Notes: generated by a model not told the origin, from the letters alone. Shown: positions 1 through 8,865, numbered from the stretch's first letter. The stretch is DNA of 64,000 bases from Deltaproteobacteria bacterium (GCA_947475005.1 CANJLI010000001.1:1-64000); one strand, 5' to 3'. Numbers and translations are program-made.

Positions 1-7
1 AATACTA

Positions 8-140
8 TCTGCGATTTTGAGAGGGTGGGAGGCCCCGAGCGAGCGCCGGCCTTGGCCCCTCAAATGGTAACTGAAAGGAATCCGACCGCTCTCCCATTGC
101 GAGGCAAGGAGGTGTGGAAACTGCGCAGCTGGTTCCACAA
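8..140. repeat. Partial copy of the large fold-back element
   Basis: This stretch closely resembles the right half of the element at 45744-46328. Both carry the block running from CTGCGAT through GAGCGAGCGCCGGCCTTG and end in the terminal sequence ACTGCGCAGCTGGTT. The copy is cut by the window start, so its left half is not visible. The ORF that crosses it encodes a run of arginines and is not a credible gene. Confidence 0.7.
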
Positions 141-163
141 AAGAAGAAGCAGCTGGTTCCACA

Positions 164-254
164 GAAGAAGAAGAAGAAGAAGAAGAAGAAGAAGAAGAAG
201 AAGAAGAAGAAGAAGAAGAAGAAGAAGAAGAAGAAGAAGAAGAAGAAGAAGAAG
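164..254. repeat. Pure (GAA)n microsatellite, about 30 units
   Basis: An uninterrupted run of GAA triplets lies directly outside the terminal sequence of the fold-back element. Other copies of this terminus also have purine-rich flanks (46324-46341 on this strand, 57901-57920 as the complement), so the tract probably grew from that flank. It could be translated only as poly-Arg, poly-Lys or poly-Glu, or as poly-Leu on the other strand, and none of these has gene context. The 255-400 stretch that follows holds nothing I can identify. Confidence 0.9.
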
Positions 255-400
255 CAACTACCTGGGTAGTTACGATTCTGATCTAATTGAGGGAGAAAAG
301 CTGGGGGAACTCATTCAAAAGCTCTTTCATCAACCTTCTATCGCATATCTTCATATTCACAACGCTCGCCCGGGTTGCTACGCCTGTAAAATTGACAGAG

Positions 401-814
401 TTACTTAAAACAAGATTTTGGAGCCGCAGCCTCCCCAGTTGTCTCCATGCTGCCGCGTATTGCCCCGAGTTTTTCCTGCCAAGCGGGGCGTTTGAAGAAC
501 TTGCCTCGAAATTTGCGCTGGTCGGGATTGTGGATTAAAAATCCCGTGCCACGGGTATCTTCGACCCAGTCGATGAGTACATTTTCCACAAAGGGGTGAG
601 TATCGGGGTCAACCAATATCTCGATCGATACTCCTTCTTTCTCCAATGGAATCCGCATATCGGTTTCGGACGCCTCATCGAAGGTGACGCCGTAGAAAAA
701 CCCATCACATCCTTTTCCCTCTAGGTAGAGACGAGGGAATTTGCTGTGCCACTCTTTATTTTCTGCTTGTAGAGCGATCGCCTTATGGATGGCTCGTTCG
801 GTTATCTGTATCAT
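401..814 (-). CDS. A-type Fe-S carrier-like protein (HesB/IscA family), lacking the C-terminal CxC
   Basis: About 137 residues with the IscA/ErpA fold. The N-terminal ITERA helix, the GKGCDGFFYG segment carrying the first conserved cysteine, the VDP strand and the GTGFLIHNPD stretch are all visible. In the family the protein accepts Fe-S clusters and passes them to apoproteins, using one central cysteine and a C-terminal CGC motif. Here the C-terminal motif is replaced by RKFRGKFF, so two of the three usual ligands are missing. The ATG at 814 is preferred; a GTG at 823 overlaps the upstream stop and would add three residues. It follows the secreted gene at 823-1983 and points away from the nearby suf operon. 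Family is likely, cluster-carrying function doubtful. Confidence 0.75.
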   Translation of the reverse strand: MIQITERAIHKAIALQAENKEWHSKFPRLYLEGKGCDGFFYGVTFDEASETDMRIPLEKEGVSIEILVDPDTHPFVENVLIDWVEDTRGTGFLIHNPDQRKFRGKFFKRPAWQEKLGAIRGSMETTGEAAAPKSCFK

Positions 815-822
815 GGGTCTCA

Positions 823-1983
823 CTATTCAAAAAATGTCGTGTAATTCTCACAAAATTCTTCCACTGTACTTGTCATTGCTTCTGACCAACTCTCGACTTT
901 CCATTTATGAAATGGAATCTTTGCTACTTTCATAAGAGCACAAGCAAGCGCTTCAGGAATCCAGCCACTCCCTCTCGTATGAAGGGATGCCTGTACATAG
1001 AGCCAATGAATTTTGGCAATCTTTGTTATCAAGCTACTATCATTTGCACGTAATTTATCAATGAACTCAGCATAGATAATCTGCAACTCTTTATAGATCA
1101 GATCTCTTTTGCTATCACACATATCAGGGCAATGAAGAATTTGAATAAAAGTATCTATCTGGTCCTTCTCATACACTAGACTGTCGCTAGGAAGTTGAGA
1201 CAGAATATAAGCCAATCGCTTTTGATCAGAAGTGCTCCAATATCCTCGACCATAATGCTGAGCCGCACAAGAAAGTACAATTTTTTCTCCTGAGCTTGCA
1301 CGATAGCAAAAAAATGGTACCGTTTTTTGCGAAGGTGGTGTGCAGCAAATCGCCCATCTTTGGAGATCACTAGACCAAACACTCAATCCCAAGGGAAGAA
1401 ATCGATAAGTTTCCTTGGGAGGCAGCCCTTCTAACAAACTCCACCTAAATGCCGGCTTACATAATTTTCGCTTCAATTGTTCACGATAACCATCTCGTGT
1501 ACCGTTTATGAGACCTGTAGTAAATGTCATTTCAGTGCTAAGATGGAGTCCGAATAGAGAGACAGCGGATGGATCAGAACACTTGAGTAAAGCCACTTGA
1601 TATCTTTTTGCAGCCAAGTACTCGATACTATTTTTAATCTGAGAACTCCAAGGGGAGTTTTTTTCTATTGCAGCAGACACTGTCAAAACAGCTTGATGGG
1701 TATACCTCTGGAAATCACCTTGAGTCCCTGTATAATAAGCTCCCCCATCGTGTTCGTAGAGAAAGCCGTACACGAGCTCGCTGGGAGCCTCATCCGATAC
1801 AGCAACCTCTTGGCTTAGAATCTCCTCTACTGTTTTTTCATCGCCCACATACTCGTGAAATCTTGAAAGCCACAGATCTTTATGTGGTTCAGCTTCAGCA
1901 GCGGTAGCTACACCGTCAAAATGTAAGGAGAAAACGGCTGCAAGCTGGCAGAAAAAAATGGCTCTTTGGGTTATTTGTGTCAT
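823..1983 (-). CDS. Secreted protein with a Fic-like C-terminal motif
   Basis: 386 residues beginning with an export signal (hydrophobic run ending near VATAAEA), so probably periplasmic or secreted. Most of the chain matches no family I recognise. Near the C-terminus, the run from ITKIAKIHWLYVQ through RGSGWIPEALACALMKVAKIP has the layout of a Fic core: helix, HPFxxGNGR loop, then a Leu-rich helix ending in a GxP-like turn. The loop reads SLHTRGSG instead of HPFxxGNGR, so canonical AMP transfer is not predicted. It has 12 cysteines. The start is an ATG preceded by GGAAAA. The downstream A-type carrier gene begins at its stop codon. The Fic relation is by eye and weak. Confidence 0.6.
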   Translation of the reverse strand: MTQITQRAIFFCQLAAVFSLHFDGVATAAEAEPHKDLWLSRFHEYVGDEKTVEEILSQEVAVSDEAPSELVYGFLYEHDGGAYYTGTQGDFQRYTHQAVLTVSAAIEKNSPWSSQIKNSIEYLAAKRYQVALLKCSDPSAVSLFGLHLSTEMTFTTGLINGTRDGYREQLKRKLCKPAFRWSLLEGLPPKETYRFLPLGLSVWSSDLQRWAICCTPPSQKTVPFFCYRASSGEKIVLSCAAQHYGRGYWSTSDQKRLAYILSQLPSDSLVYEKDQIDTFIQILHCPDMCDSKRDLIYKELQIIYAEFIDKLRANDSSLITKIAKIHWLYVQASLHTRGSGWIPEALACALMKVAKIPFHKWKVESWSEAMTSTVEEFCENYTTFFE

Positions 1984-2007
1984 GGTTTTCCGTTTCTATT
2001 GTGAGCC

Positions 2008-2152
2008 CTGCGGGGACACCCGATGCGAGTGTCCCCTCAACAGGGGTACCGGGGACACTCGCATCGGGTGTCCCCACAAGGCCTGAATGTCCCACAAGTT
2101 CGGGACGGGGACACTCGCATCGGGTGTCCCCACAGGGCCTGAATGTCCCCGC
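2008..2152. repeat. GGGGACAC palindromic repeat cluster
   Basis: Three copies of a palindrome with arms GGGGACAC and GTGTCCCC around CGCATCGG. The last two (from 2051 and 2107) are spaced 56 bp apart and share the trailer GGCCTGAATGTCCC. Related copies lie at 13704, 26664 and 52612. The cluster fills most of the gap between the secreted Fic-like gene and sufB; any suf promoter must lie in about 2153-2250. Confidence 0.85.
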
Positions 2153-2261
2153 AATCAAAATCTAAACTGGCATAAAGTTAACTGAATTGGTAAACATTAT
2201 GCCCAGCTCTGAGAAGTAGGGCTGAAAGTTGTACCACAAGGACAAAAGAGAAGTAATAAAA

Positions 2262-3704
2262 ATGGCAGGTAACGACAAGTCACCCTTTTCCAGAGCCGAG
2301 TACCCAGCCGGCTTTGAGAGCCAAGTAGAGAGCGATGCGTTCCCCAAAGGCCTCGACGAAGACGTCATTCGTAGGCTCTCCGAACGGAAAAAGGAACCCA
2401 ATTTTCTCCTGCAATTTCGGCTGAAAGCCTATCGGCACTGGCTCAAATGCACCCCTCCGACCTGGGCGAAGGTGACATTTCCTCCGATCGACTTTCAAGA
2501 CATTCGATATTATTCCGCCCCGCGTACCCAAAAAGACGGCCCCGCCCGTCTCGAGGACGTGGAGCCCGAGATTTTGGCCACTTTCGAGCGATTGGGCATC
2601 CCCCTCTCGGAGCAAAAGCGCCTCACCGGGGTAGCAGTAGATGCCGTATTCGACAGCGTCTCCGTGGGCACCACCCATCAAAAAGAACTCGAGCAGGTTG
2701 GGGTAATCTTCTGCTCCTTTTCGGAAGCAGTCCACAACCACCCTGAGAAAATCGAACAATATCTTGGCACTGTAGTCCCGTACCAAGACAACTACTATGC
2801 AGCCCTCAACTCTGCGGTCTTTAGCGATGGGTCCTTCGTGTTTATCCCCAAAGGGGTGCAGTGCCCCTTGGACCTCTCCACCTACTTCCGGATCAACGCA
2901 CGGGAAACCGGGCAATTTGAGCGCACGCTGATCATCGCAGAGGAAGGCAGCAAAGTGAGCTACCTCGAGGGCTGTACGGCCCCCATGCGAGACGAAAACC
3001 AGCTTCACGCTGCGGTAGTAGAGCTTGTTGCCATGAAACAGGCAGAGATCAAATACTCCACGGTGCAAAACTGGTACGCAGGCGACGCCCAAGGCAAAGG
3101 GGGCATCTACAACTTCGTCACCAAACGCGGTCTGTGCAAGGGAGAAGAGTCCAAAATCTCCTGGACCCAGGTAGAAGCCGGCTCTGCCATCACCTGGAAA
3201 TACCCCAGTGTGGTTCTGCGTGGAAATCGCTCCAAGGGAGAGTTCTACTCCGTCGCTTTGACAAACCACAAGATGCAAGCTGACACAGGCACCAAGATGA
3301 TCCACTTGGGCAAGGACACCACGAGCCGCATCGTATCCAAGGGTATCAGTGCCGATGGCTCCTCCAATACCTACCGAGGGTTGGTAAAAGCAGGACCCAA
3401 CGCCCACAACGCTCGCAACTACACAGTTTGCGACTCCATGTTGGTGGGGGATAACTGCTCAGCCCATACCTATCCGACGATGGAGGTAAAGAACCAAACC
3501 GCTACCATCGAACACGAGGCCACTACGTCAAAAGTGAGTGCCGAGGAAATATTCTATTTTACCTCCCGAGGTATTAGCGAAGAGCAAGCGGTGAGCTTGC
3601 TACTCAACGGATTTTGCAAAGAAGTATTCAATCAACTCCCCTTGGAATTTTCGGTGGAAGCCGTCAAGCTCCTCGAAATGAAGTTAGAAGAAAGCGTAGG
3701 ATAG
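2262..3704 (+). CDS. sufB: SufB, Fe-S cluster assembly scaffold subunit
   Basis: 480 residues matching SufB along its whole length. SufB forms the SufBC2D complex in the cytosol, where Fe-S clusters are built de novo from sulfide delivered by a cysteine desulfurase. Signature segments seen are [21 protein letters not shown], the beta-helix core around YLEGCTAP and [18 protein letters not shown], and the C-terminal [18 protein letters not shown] and [14 protein letters not shown]. By eye the residue aligned with the E. coli cluster-assembly cysteine in ECRN is valine. I chose the ATG at 2262 because AAGAGAAG sits 8 bases upstream; a longer TTG frame from 2229 has no ribosome site. First gene of a tightly coupled suf operon. 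Confidence 0.97.
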   Translation: MAGNDKSPFSRAEYPAGFESQVESDAFPKGLDEDVIRRLSERKKEPNFLLQFRLKAYRHWLKCTPPTWAKVTFPPIDFQDIRYYSAPRTQKDGPARLEDVEPEILATFERLGIPLSEQKRLTGVAVDAVFDSVSVGTTHQKELEQVGVIFCSFSEAVHNHPEKIEQYLGTVVPYQDNYYAALNSAVFSDGSFVFIPKGVQCPLDLSTYFRINARETGQFERTLIIAEEGSKVSYLEGCTAPMRDENQLHAAVVELVAMKQAEIKYSTVQNWYAGDAQGKGGIYNFVTKRGLCKGEESKISWTQVEAGSAITWKYPSVVLRGNRSKGEFYSVALTNHKMQADTGTKMIHLGKDTTSRIVSKGISADGSSNTYRGLVKAGPNAHNARNYTVCDSMLVGDNCSAHTYPTMEVKNQTATIEHEATTSKVSAEEIFYFTSRGISEEQAVSLLLNGFCKEVFNQLPLEFSVEAVKLLEMKLEESVG

Positions 3705-3707
3705 GCC

Positions 3708-4472
3708 ATGCTCAGTATCAAAAATCTACATGCTACCATCAATGGAGAAACCGTTCTCCATGGCATCAATTTGGAAGTAAAAGAAGGGGAAGTGCACGCC
3801 ATCATGGGCCCTAACGGCTCTGGCAAAAGCACCCTTTCGAAGATCATTGCAGGGCACCCGTCCTACGAGATCACCCAGGGAGAGATTCTCTACGACATCA
3901 ACATGAAGCAAGTCGATCTCAGCACCTTGCGTGCAGACGAGCGTGCCCGAGAGGGAATCTTTCTTGCATTTCAATATCCCATCGAAGTACCAGGGGTTAG
4001 CAACTTTGAGTTCTTGCGTACCGCATTCAACTCGGTGGCTACCCATCAAGGAGCGGAAGAACTAGATTCCTTCGATTTCCAACGATTGGTAGAAGGAAAA
4101 CTCAAAGACTTGCAAATGGACAGCAAGTTCCTCTCTCGCCATGTAAACGTGGATTTTTCCGGTGGAGAGAAGAAGCGTAACGAGATTCTACAGATGGCTG
4201 TACTGCAACCTCGTCTTGCCCTCCTCGATGAAACCGACTCCGGTCTCGATGTGGACTCCTTGCAACAGGTGGCACATGCACTTAACATGCTAAAAACTCC
4301 TGAAAATGCGTATATTTTGGTGACCCATTACCATCGCATCCTCGAACATGTAGTCCCGGATCACATTCATATTTTGGCAAACGGTCGCATCGTACATTCT
4401 GGAGATGCGAGCTTGGCCCTAGAGATTGAAAAAAATGGGTATGAGCCGTTCCTACGGGGGTCCAACGAATGA
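3708..4472 (+). CDS. sufC: SufC, ABC-type ATPase of the SUF complex
   Basis: 254 residues, full-length SufC. It hydrolyses ATP to drive the conformational change of the SufBCD scaffold and is cytosolic rather than a transporter. Visible motifs are Walker A GPNGSGKST (about residues 35-43), the SufC-type signature FSGGEKKRNEILQMA, and Walker B LALLDETDSGLD with the catalytic glutamate, followed by a switch histidine in LVTHYHRIL. It starts 3 bases after sufB and overlaps sufD by ATGA, so the three products are probably made in proportion. Confidence 0.97.
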   Translation: MLSIKNLHATINGETVLHGINLEVKEGEVHAIMGPNGSGKSTLSKIIAGHPSYEITQGEILYDINMKQVDLSTLRADERAREGIFLAFQYPIEVPGVSNFEFLRTAFNSVATHQGAEELDSFDFQRLVEGKLKDLQMDSKFLSRHVNVDFSGGEKKRNEILQMAVLQPRLALLDETDSGLDVDSLQQVAHALNMLKTPENAYILVTHYHRILEHVVPDHIHILANGRIVHSGDASLALEIEKNGYEPFLRGSNE

Positions 4473-5440
4473 AGGAGGCCCGTGAATTTCGATTGGTATT
4501 TTTAGAGGGTCACTACTCCGAAAAGGACAGTACCCCCTTGGACCCACAATGGCTCACGTTGACGCCCATCGAAGGGGGAGGGCTTCGTCTCTCTATTGAA
4601 AAAACACTTTCAACCCCGATCTATCTGATTCACCGCTGTGAGGGCATTGCGGCAGCCCAATCGCAACTACAGGTACATATCGCTTCAGGTGTACATGTGA
4701 GCCTTTGTGAGCGATTTATGCCCATGCCAGCTGCAACAGGGGGATGGAGAGGCACTACCGAGATTACCCTCGCAAAAGCTGCGCACTGTGAATATCTTCA
4801 TCTGCAAGAGCCTGTTGCCGGAGCATGGGAACACGACGTTTCCGTGTACCAAGAGGCCGACAGCGTATGGGAGGCTCATACGTTCCTTACAGGCGCTGGC
4901 TCTCATCGAGCAGATTTCCACATGGAACAAGCGGGTACCCACGCCAATGCCACGCTCTTGGGGGCATTTTTGGGCCACGATACCCAAAGCGTGAACGTAT
5001 CGAGCACGGTGGTCCACGGAGTCCCTGAAACCCGAAGTCGACAGCTAGTAAAAGGCATCGCTGCCGATCAGTCCCGTTGTAGCTTTCATGGGATGGTGCA
5101 CGTGAAGCCCCATGCCAAAAATGCCTATGGTAAGATGCACAACCACAACCTACTCCTGGATTCTACAGCAGAAGTACAGACAATGCCGTGCTTTCAGATC
5201 GAGCACGATCAGGTAGTCTGCAACCACGGGGCAACGGTGGGGCAGCTGCGTACCGATGAGCTCTTCTACCTACAAGCTCGAGGGATTTTACCTGCTCGAG
5301 CCGAACAATTGCTGAGCCGTGCTTTTATCGAAGAGCCAGCTGCTGAGATCTTGCAACGTCCAGAAGTAGGACCTGCGATCACGGCCTATATCGATGCTTT
5401 TTTCACGGGACGTGCTGCCATCAAGGGGAATACGCCATGA
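4469..5440 (+). CDS. sufD: SufD, Fe-S cluster assembly subunit
   Basis: 323 residues, rather short for SufD; the N-terminal helical part is reduced. SufD pairs with SufB to form the scaffold on which the cluster assembles, and supports iron entry. The SufD-type ending is clear: LLLDSTAEVQTMPCFQIE, then CNHGATVGQLRTDELFYLQ, which contains the histidine implicated in cluster assembly, and RGILPARAEQLL. Both ends overlap their neighbours by four bases (sufC before, sufU after). In many genomes sufS lies directly after sufD; here the next gene is sufU. Confidence 0.94.
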   Translation: MKEAREFRLVFLEGHYSEKDSTPLDPQWLTLTPIEGGGLRLSIEKTLSTPIYLIHRCEGIAAAQSQLQVHIASGVHVSLCERFMPMPAATGGWRGTTEITLAKAAHCEYLHLQEPVAGAWEHDVSVYQEADSVWEAHTFLTGAGSHRADFHMEQAGTHANATLLGAFLGHDTQSVNVSSTVVHGVPETRSRQLVKGIAADQSRCSFHGMVHVKPHAKNAYGKMHNHNLLLDSTAEVQTMPCFQIEHDQVVCNHGATVGQLRTDELFYLQARGILPARAEQLLSRAFIEEPAAEILQRPEVGPAITAYIDAFFTGRAAIKGNTP

Positions 5441-5919
5441 ACAACCAGCTGGAGCTCTACCAACAGGTAATCTTGGAGCACAATCGAAAGCCCAAGAACT
5501 TTGGAAAACTCGACTCTGCGACCCACCGCGCCGAAGGATTCAATCCCATTTGTGGGGATCATTTCTGGGTGGCCTTACAGCTTAATGCCGAAGGGCGTGT
5601 GGAAGGGATCGCCTTTGAGGGCTCCGGTTGTGCCATCTCCAAAGCCTCTGCCTCCATGATGACCGAGGCCGTGAAGGGAAAAACCCAGGCAGACGCCTTG
5701 ACACTTTGTGCCCAATTTCAACTCCTGGTAAAGGGGGAACCGAAAGAAGGAACCTCCCTTGGGAAGCTAGAAGTTTTCTCCAACATTTGGAAATATCCAG
5801 CCCGCGTCAAGTGCGCAGGCCTTGCATGGCATGCCTTACAAGGGGCTTTTGCCAAGACAGCCGTAGTGAGTACCGAGACCGAAGAGGAAGCTGTTACTGA
5901 GAAAGGACCTCAATCATGA
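5437..5919 (+). CDS. sufU: SufU/IscU-type scaffold or sulfur-transfer protein
   Basis: 160 residues with the IscU/SufU fold. The three metal-binding cysteines are present: Cys39 in NPICGD (with Asp41), Cys65 in GSGCAIS, and Cys126 in ARVKCAGLAWHAL. The insertion and the WHAL ending resemble SufU of Firmicutes and Actinobacteria, which is a zinc protein that accepts sulfur from SufS. The last 20 residues form an acidic tail. It overlaps sufD (ATGA) and nfu (ATGA). Its partner desulfurase is not in this window, so sulfur delivery must come from elsewhere. Confidence 0.93.
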   Translation: MNNQLELYQQVILEHNRKPKNFGKLDSATHRAEGFNPICGDHFWVALQLNAEGRVEGIAFEGSGCAISKASASMMTEAVKGKTQADALTLCAQFQLLVKGEPKEGTSLGKLEVFSNIWKYPARVKCAGLAWHALQGAFAKTAVVSTETEEEAVTEKGPQS

Positions 5920-6464
5920 TCCGATTTCGCATTCAAAGCACACCGAACCCCCAAGCTCGTAAGTACATGATCGATCGTCCGCTCAAAACCACGGGGAAGG
6001 TCTCCTACAAACAGGCTGAAGAGTGCCAACATGTGCCCCTTGCCCAGGCCCTTTTGTGCCTTGTAGGGGTTACCCAGGTACATTTTTACCAAAATACGGT
6101 AACAATTACCCAAGATGGAAGCTTGGAGTGGAGTGTGCTGGATCAGCAGGTTCAACAAGCCATTCGTCAGCTCATGGACTTTCATGATCCTGATTTTCTT
6201 GATACTTTAACGCCTCCCGTGCAGCGCAAGTTCATTTCCCCCGAGCTTGAAAAAATTGAAGATATCCTCGATCGTACCATTCGACCTGGGTTACAGATGG
6301 ACGGTGGCGACTTAGAACTGGTAGAGTTAGACAATCACTTGCTCACTGTGCGTTACCTCGGTGCGTGCGGGGGTTGCCCAAGCTCCATGACGGGAACCTT
6401 GGAAGCGATTCGAGGCATCCTCAAAAGCGAGTTTGATGAAAAGATCGAAGTGGTGGCGTTGTGA
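5916..6464 (+). CDS. Nfu-type Fe-S carrier (Nfu N-terminal plus NifU C-terminal domain)
   Basis: 182 residues in two domains. The first 90 or so match the Nfu N-terminal domain (FRIQSTPNPQARKYMI at the start). Residues from about 110 match the NifU C-terminal domain, with MDGGDLELVEL and the cluster-binding CGGC in YLGACGGCPSSMTGT. Such proteins receive 4Fe-4S clusters from the assembly complex and hand them to targets. It is the fifth gene of the suf operon, overlapping sufU (ATGA) and the regulator gene (GTGA). I leave the symbol empty because naming between nfuA and nifU-like varies. Confidence 0.93.
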   Translation: MIRFRIQSTPNPQARKYMIDRPLKTTGKVSYKQAEECQHVPLAQALLCLVGVTQVHFYQNTVTITQDGSLEWSVLDQQVQQAIRQLMDFHDPDFLDTLTPPVQRKFISPELEKIEDILDRTIRPGLQMDGGDLELVELDNHLLTVRYLGACGGCPSSMTGTLEAIRGILKSEFDEKIEVVAL

Positions 6465-6967
6465 ACCTTACCGCTAAAAGTCGCTATGCCCTCAAAATCA
6501 TGATGGACCTTGCCGTTCATGAAGAGGAAGGCCACCAGCAACGGGCCAAGATGGCAGCGCGCCAAGCGGTTCCCCTCGAGTTTATGGACCAAGTTCTCAG
6601 TCGATTGCGAGAACACGGTCTTGTGGTGAGTTTTCGAGGTCGAAATGGAGGCGTGGCCTTGAGTCGCACGCCAGCCGAAATCAACTTGTGGGACATCTTC
6701 GTTGCAGTGGAAGATCGATTTTTCCCTGTACTGTGTGTCCAAGACAATCACTTGTGCAGAGGAGAAGCACAGTGCATATCTTCAGAAGCATGGACAGATG
6801 TTTATGCGGAGCTCCAAGGGGTATTAAAGGGAAAAACCCTCAAAGCCCTGGTGGCCAAGTGGGAAGGCCGACGCCCTCCGATTGGGACTGAAATGAAAAA
6901 CCCCCCAATCTGCCGAGGCTCTCAAGCTGGACGACGCAATGAAGCGGAGCCAGCTCTTTCATCCTGA
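6461..6967 (+). CDS. Rrf2-family Fe-S sensing transcriptional regulator (IscR/SufR-like)
   Basis: 168 residues. The first 75 form the Rrf2 winged helix (LTAKSRYALKIMMDLA, then FRGRNGGVALSR in the wing). A cluster-binding triplet follows, Cys92, Cys99 and Cys105 in LCVQDNHLCRGEAQC. The spacing is C-x6-C-x5-C, one residue wider in the first gap than E. coli IscR. By analogy it senses the Fe-S state of the cell and adjusts suf expression, giving autoregulation because it is the last gene of the operon. The start is a GTG overlapping the nfu stop. The final 25 residues are basic and unrelated to the family. Confidence 0.92.
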   Translation: MNLTAKSRYALKIMMDLAVHEEEGHQQRAKMAARQAVPLEFMDQVLSRLREHGLVVSFRGRNGGVALSRTPAEINLWDIFVAVEDRFFPVLCVQDNHLCRGEAQCISSEAWTDVYAELQGVLKGKTLKALVAKWEGRRPPIGTEMKNPPICRGSQAGRRNEAEPALSS

Positions 6968-7025
6968 TGCAGAGCATCAGAACTACATACACAAACATTT
7001 CACATCCCGTGAAATGTAATTTTTA
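6964..7025 (+). terminator. Rho-independent terminator of the suf operon
   Basis: A 9-bp stem ACATTTCAC/GTGAAATGT with loop ATCCC (6995-7017) is followed by AATTTTT. Just upstream, over the regulator stop codon, lies a second perfect hairpin, CTGATGC-AGA-GCATCAG (6964-6980), which has no T tract and may protect the 3' end or be part of the same structure. Confidence 0.8.
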
Positions 7026-7044
7026 ACTGGTCATTGGTACACAT

Positions 7045-8832
7045 ATGGATCTCTTACTCAGCTGCCACAAAGTCGGCAAAACCTTTGGTTCTACCCCGTT
7101 ATTCACGGATTTAAGTTTTGGTATCTACCAACGCGATCGCGTGGGCCTTATCGGTGCGAACGGCGCAGGCAAAAGTACCTTGCTCAAGATTATGGCAGGT
7201 GAGATGGAGCCAGATGCGGGACGCGTAACGCTCAAAACAAACACCAAAACCAACTACGTGCCCCAGACACCTCAGTTTCGACCTGAGCAGACAGTTATGG
7301 AAGCTGCCATGGAAGCTGCAGAGAAAGCAGGCGTGCACGAGCATGACCTCATGGTGGAAGTTTCCATCGCTTTGGGGCAATTGGGATTTACAGACTGGGA
7401 GCAACCGGTGGGCGCCCTCTCTGGGGGATGGAAGAAACGCTTGGCCATCGGATGCGGTACCTTGGGAGAGCCGGACCTGGTGTTCTTCGATGAGCCTACC
7501 AACCATCTCGATTGGGAAGGCTTGTTATGGCTTGAAGGGTTCTTGCAAAAAGCCCCTTTCGCATGGATTGCCATTAGTCACGATCGATACTTACTCACCA
7601 AAACCGTACAACGAGTCATCGAAATTGATTCGCGTTTAGAAGATGGTCTGCTTGAAACCGATGGTGCCTATGATGCTCACGTAGAAAAGAAGGAAGCGCT
7701 TCTTTCCGGTTTGCTCGAGCGTCAAGATCGCCTTGAAAATACATTTAAAATCGAGCAAGAGTGGTCGAGGCGAGGACCCAAAGCCCGAGGCACCAAGGCA
7801 AAATACCGCATGGATGGCGTGGAGGAGAAGAAGGGAGAGCTTGCCGACCTGCGTCGACGGAATCAAACTCAATCTCTCGGTATCGAGTTTCTCTCCAGTG
7901 GACGGAAAACAAAAACTTGGATCGAACTGAAAGATGTAAGTTTGTCTCGAGGGGAAAATCACCTCATTGAAAAGCTGAACTTCACTTTGGCTTCAAAAAT
8001 GATCGTGGGTATTTTGGGGGCCAATGGGGCAGGAAAATCCAGCCTCCTCCAGCTTCTTACGGGTGCACAAACACCGACAGAAGGGACAATTAAGCGCGCT
8101 GAGAATTTGCGCGTGTTATACATGGAACAAGAGCGAGAGAGCTTGCCTCTTACAGCTACCTTGCGCAGCGCCTTGGCTGAACACGGGGACCAAGTGGTGG
8201 TACAGGGCCAATCAGTCCATGTGGTCACCTGGGCCAAACGATTTGGATTTGCAGCTCATCAACTCGACACCTTGGTACATAAATTATCTGGAGGAGAACA
8301 AGCTCGTTTGCTATTGGCGCGCTTGTTGACCCACGAAGCCGATGTACTCCTTCTCGATGAACCGACCAACGATCTCGATATTGGAACGTTGGAAGAGCTC
8401 GAAAGATGCCTCGAGCTCTTCTCGGGTACTGTCGTACTTGTTACCCACGATCGATACTTGATCAGTCGACTGTGCACCCACTTTTTAGGATTCACAGAAA
8501 AAGGAGTGTTGGCGCCTTTTGCAAGTTTGGAGCAATGGCTAAAAGACTTTGCTGACTTGTCCAACGGAGGGGGAAAGAAAAAGTCTGCTGCGATTGCGAC
8601 ACCGGAAGCACCTGCAGAGCCTAATAAGAAGAAACGTTCCTACAAAGAACAGCGAGAATGGGACACCATCGAAGCGAGTATCGCAAAAGCGGAAGCAGAG
8701 CTCGCAGCGCTGGAGGCACAGCTCGCACAACCAGGGCTCAGCTCTGGAGCTCTACAAAAACTTTGCCCAGAGATTGAAGCGAAGCGCATCGAGATCGAAC
8801 GCTTGTTTCAACGATGGAGCGAGTTGGAATAG
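7045..8832 (+). CDS. ABC-F family ATPase, Uup-like
   Basis: 595 residues with two ABC cassettes and no membrane segments. Walker A motifs are GANGAGKST near residue 40 and near residue 328; signatures are ALSGGWKKRL and LSGGEQARLL; Walker B regions are LVFFDEPTNHLDW and VLLLDEPTNDLD. The linker contains RRGPKARGTKAKYRMD, typical of Uup. Residues from about 530 form a Lys/Glu/Ala-rich coiled coil, also a Uup trait. ABC-F proteins act on ribosomes or, for Uup, also bind branched DNA. Uup is the best match because of the C-terminal coiled coil. It has its own transcription unit after the suf terminator; the ribosome site before the ATG is weak. Confidence 0.92.
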   Translation: MDLLLSCHKVGKTFGSTPLFTDLSFGIYQRDRVGLIGANGAGKSTLLKIMAGEMEPDAGRVTLKTNTKTNYVPQTPQFRPEQTVMEAAMEAAEKAGVHEHDLMVEVSIALGQLGFTDWEQPVGALSGGWKKRLAIGCGTLGEPDLVFFDEPTNHLDWEGLLWLEGFLQKAPFAWIAISHDRYLLTKTVQRVIEIDSRLEDGLLETDGAYDAHVEKKEALLSGLLERQDRLENTFKIEQEWSRRGPKARGTKAKYRMDGVEEKKGELADLRRRNQTQSLGIEFLSSGRKTKTWIELKDVSLSRGENHLIEKLNFTLASKMIVGILGANGAGKSSLLQLLTGAQTPTEGTIKRAENLRVLYMEQERESLPLTATLRSALAEHGDQVVVQGQSVHVVTWAKRFGFAAHQLDTLVHKLSGGEQARLLLARLLTHEADVLLLDEPTNDLDIGTLEELERCLELFSGTVVLVTHDRYLISRLCTHFLGFTEKGVLAPFASLEQWLKDFADLSNGGGKKKSAAIATPEAPAEPNKKKRSYKEQREWDTIEASIAKAEAELAALEAQLAQPGLSSGALQKLCPEIEAKRIEIERLFQRWSELE

Positions 8833-8865
8833 AGAGTAATACAACCCTTTTGATGGAGCTATCCA

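Noticed and set aside
25-408. ORF of 127 residues with a poly-Arg stretch
   Set aside because: It is produced by the GAA microsatellite and the repeat element; no coding context and the opposite strand gives an equally meaningless poly-Leu ORF.
1916-2158. 80-residue ORF across the GGGGACAC repeats
   Set aside because: It is translated from the palindromic repeat; both strands give similar ORFs.
2280-3407. 375-residue antisense ORF opposite sufB
   Set aside because: It lies wholly in the shadow of sufB, has no recognisable domain and no ribosome site; long antisense ORFs are common in strongly biased codons.
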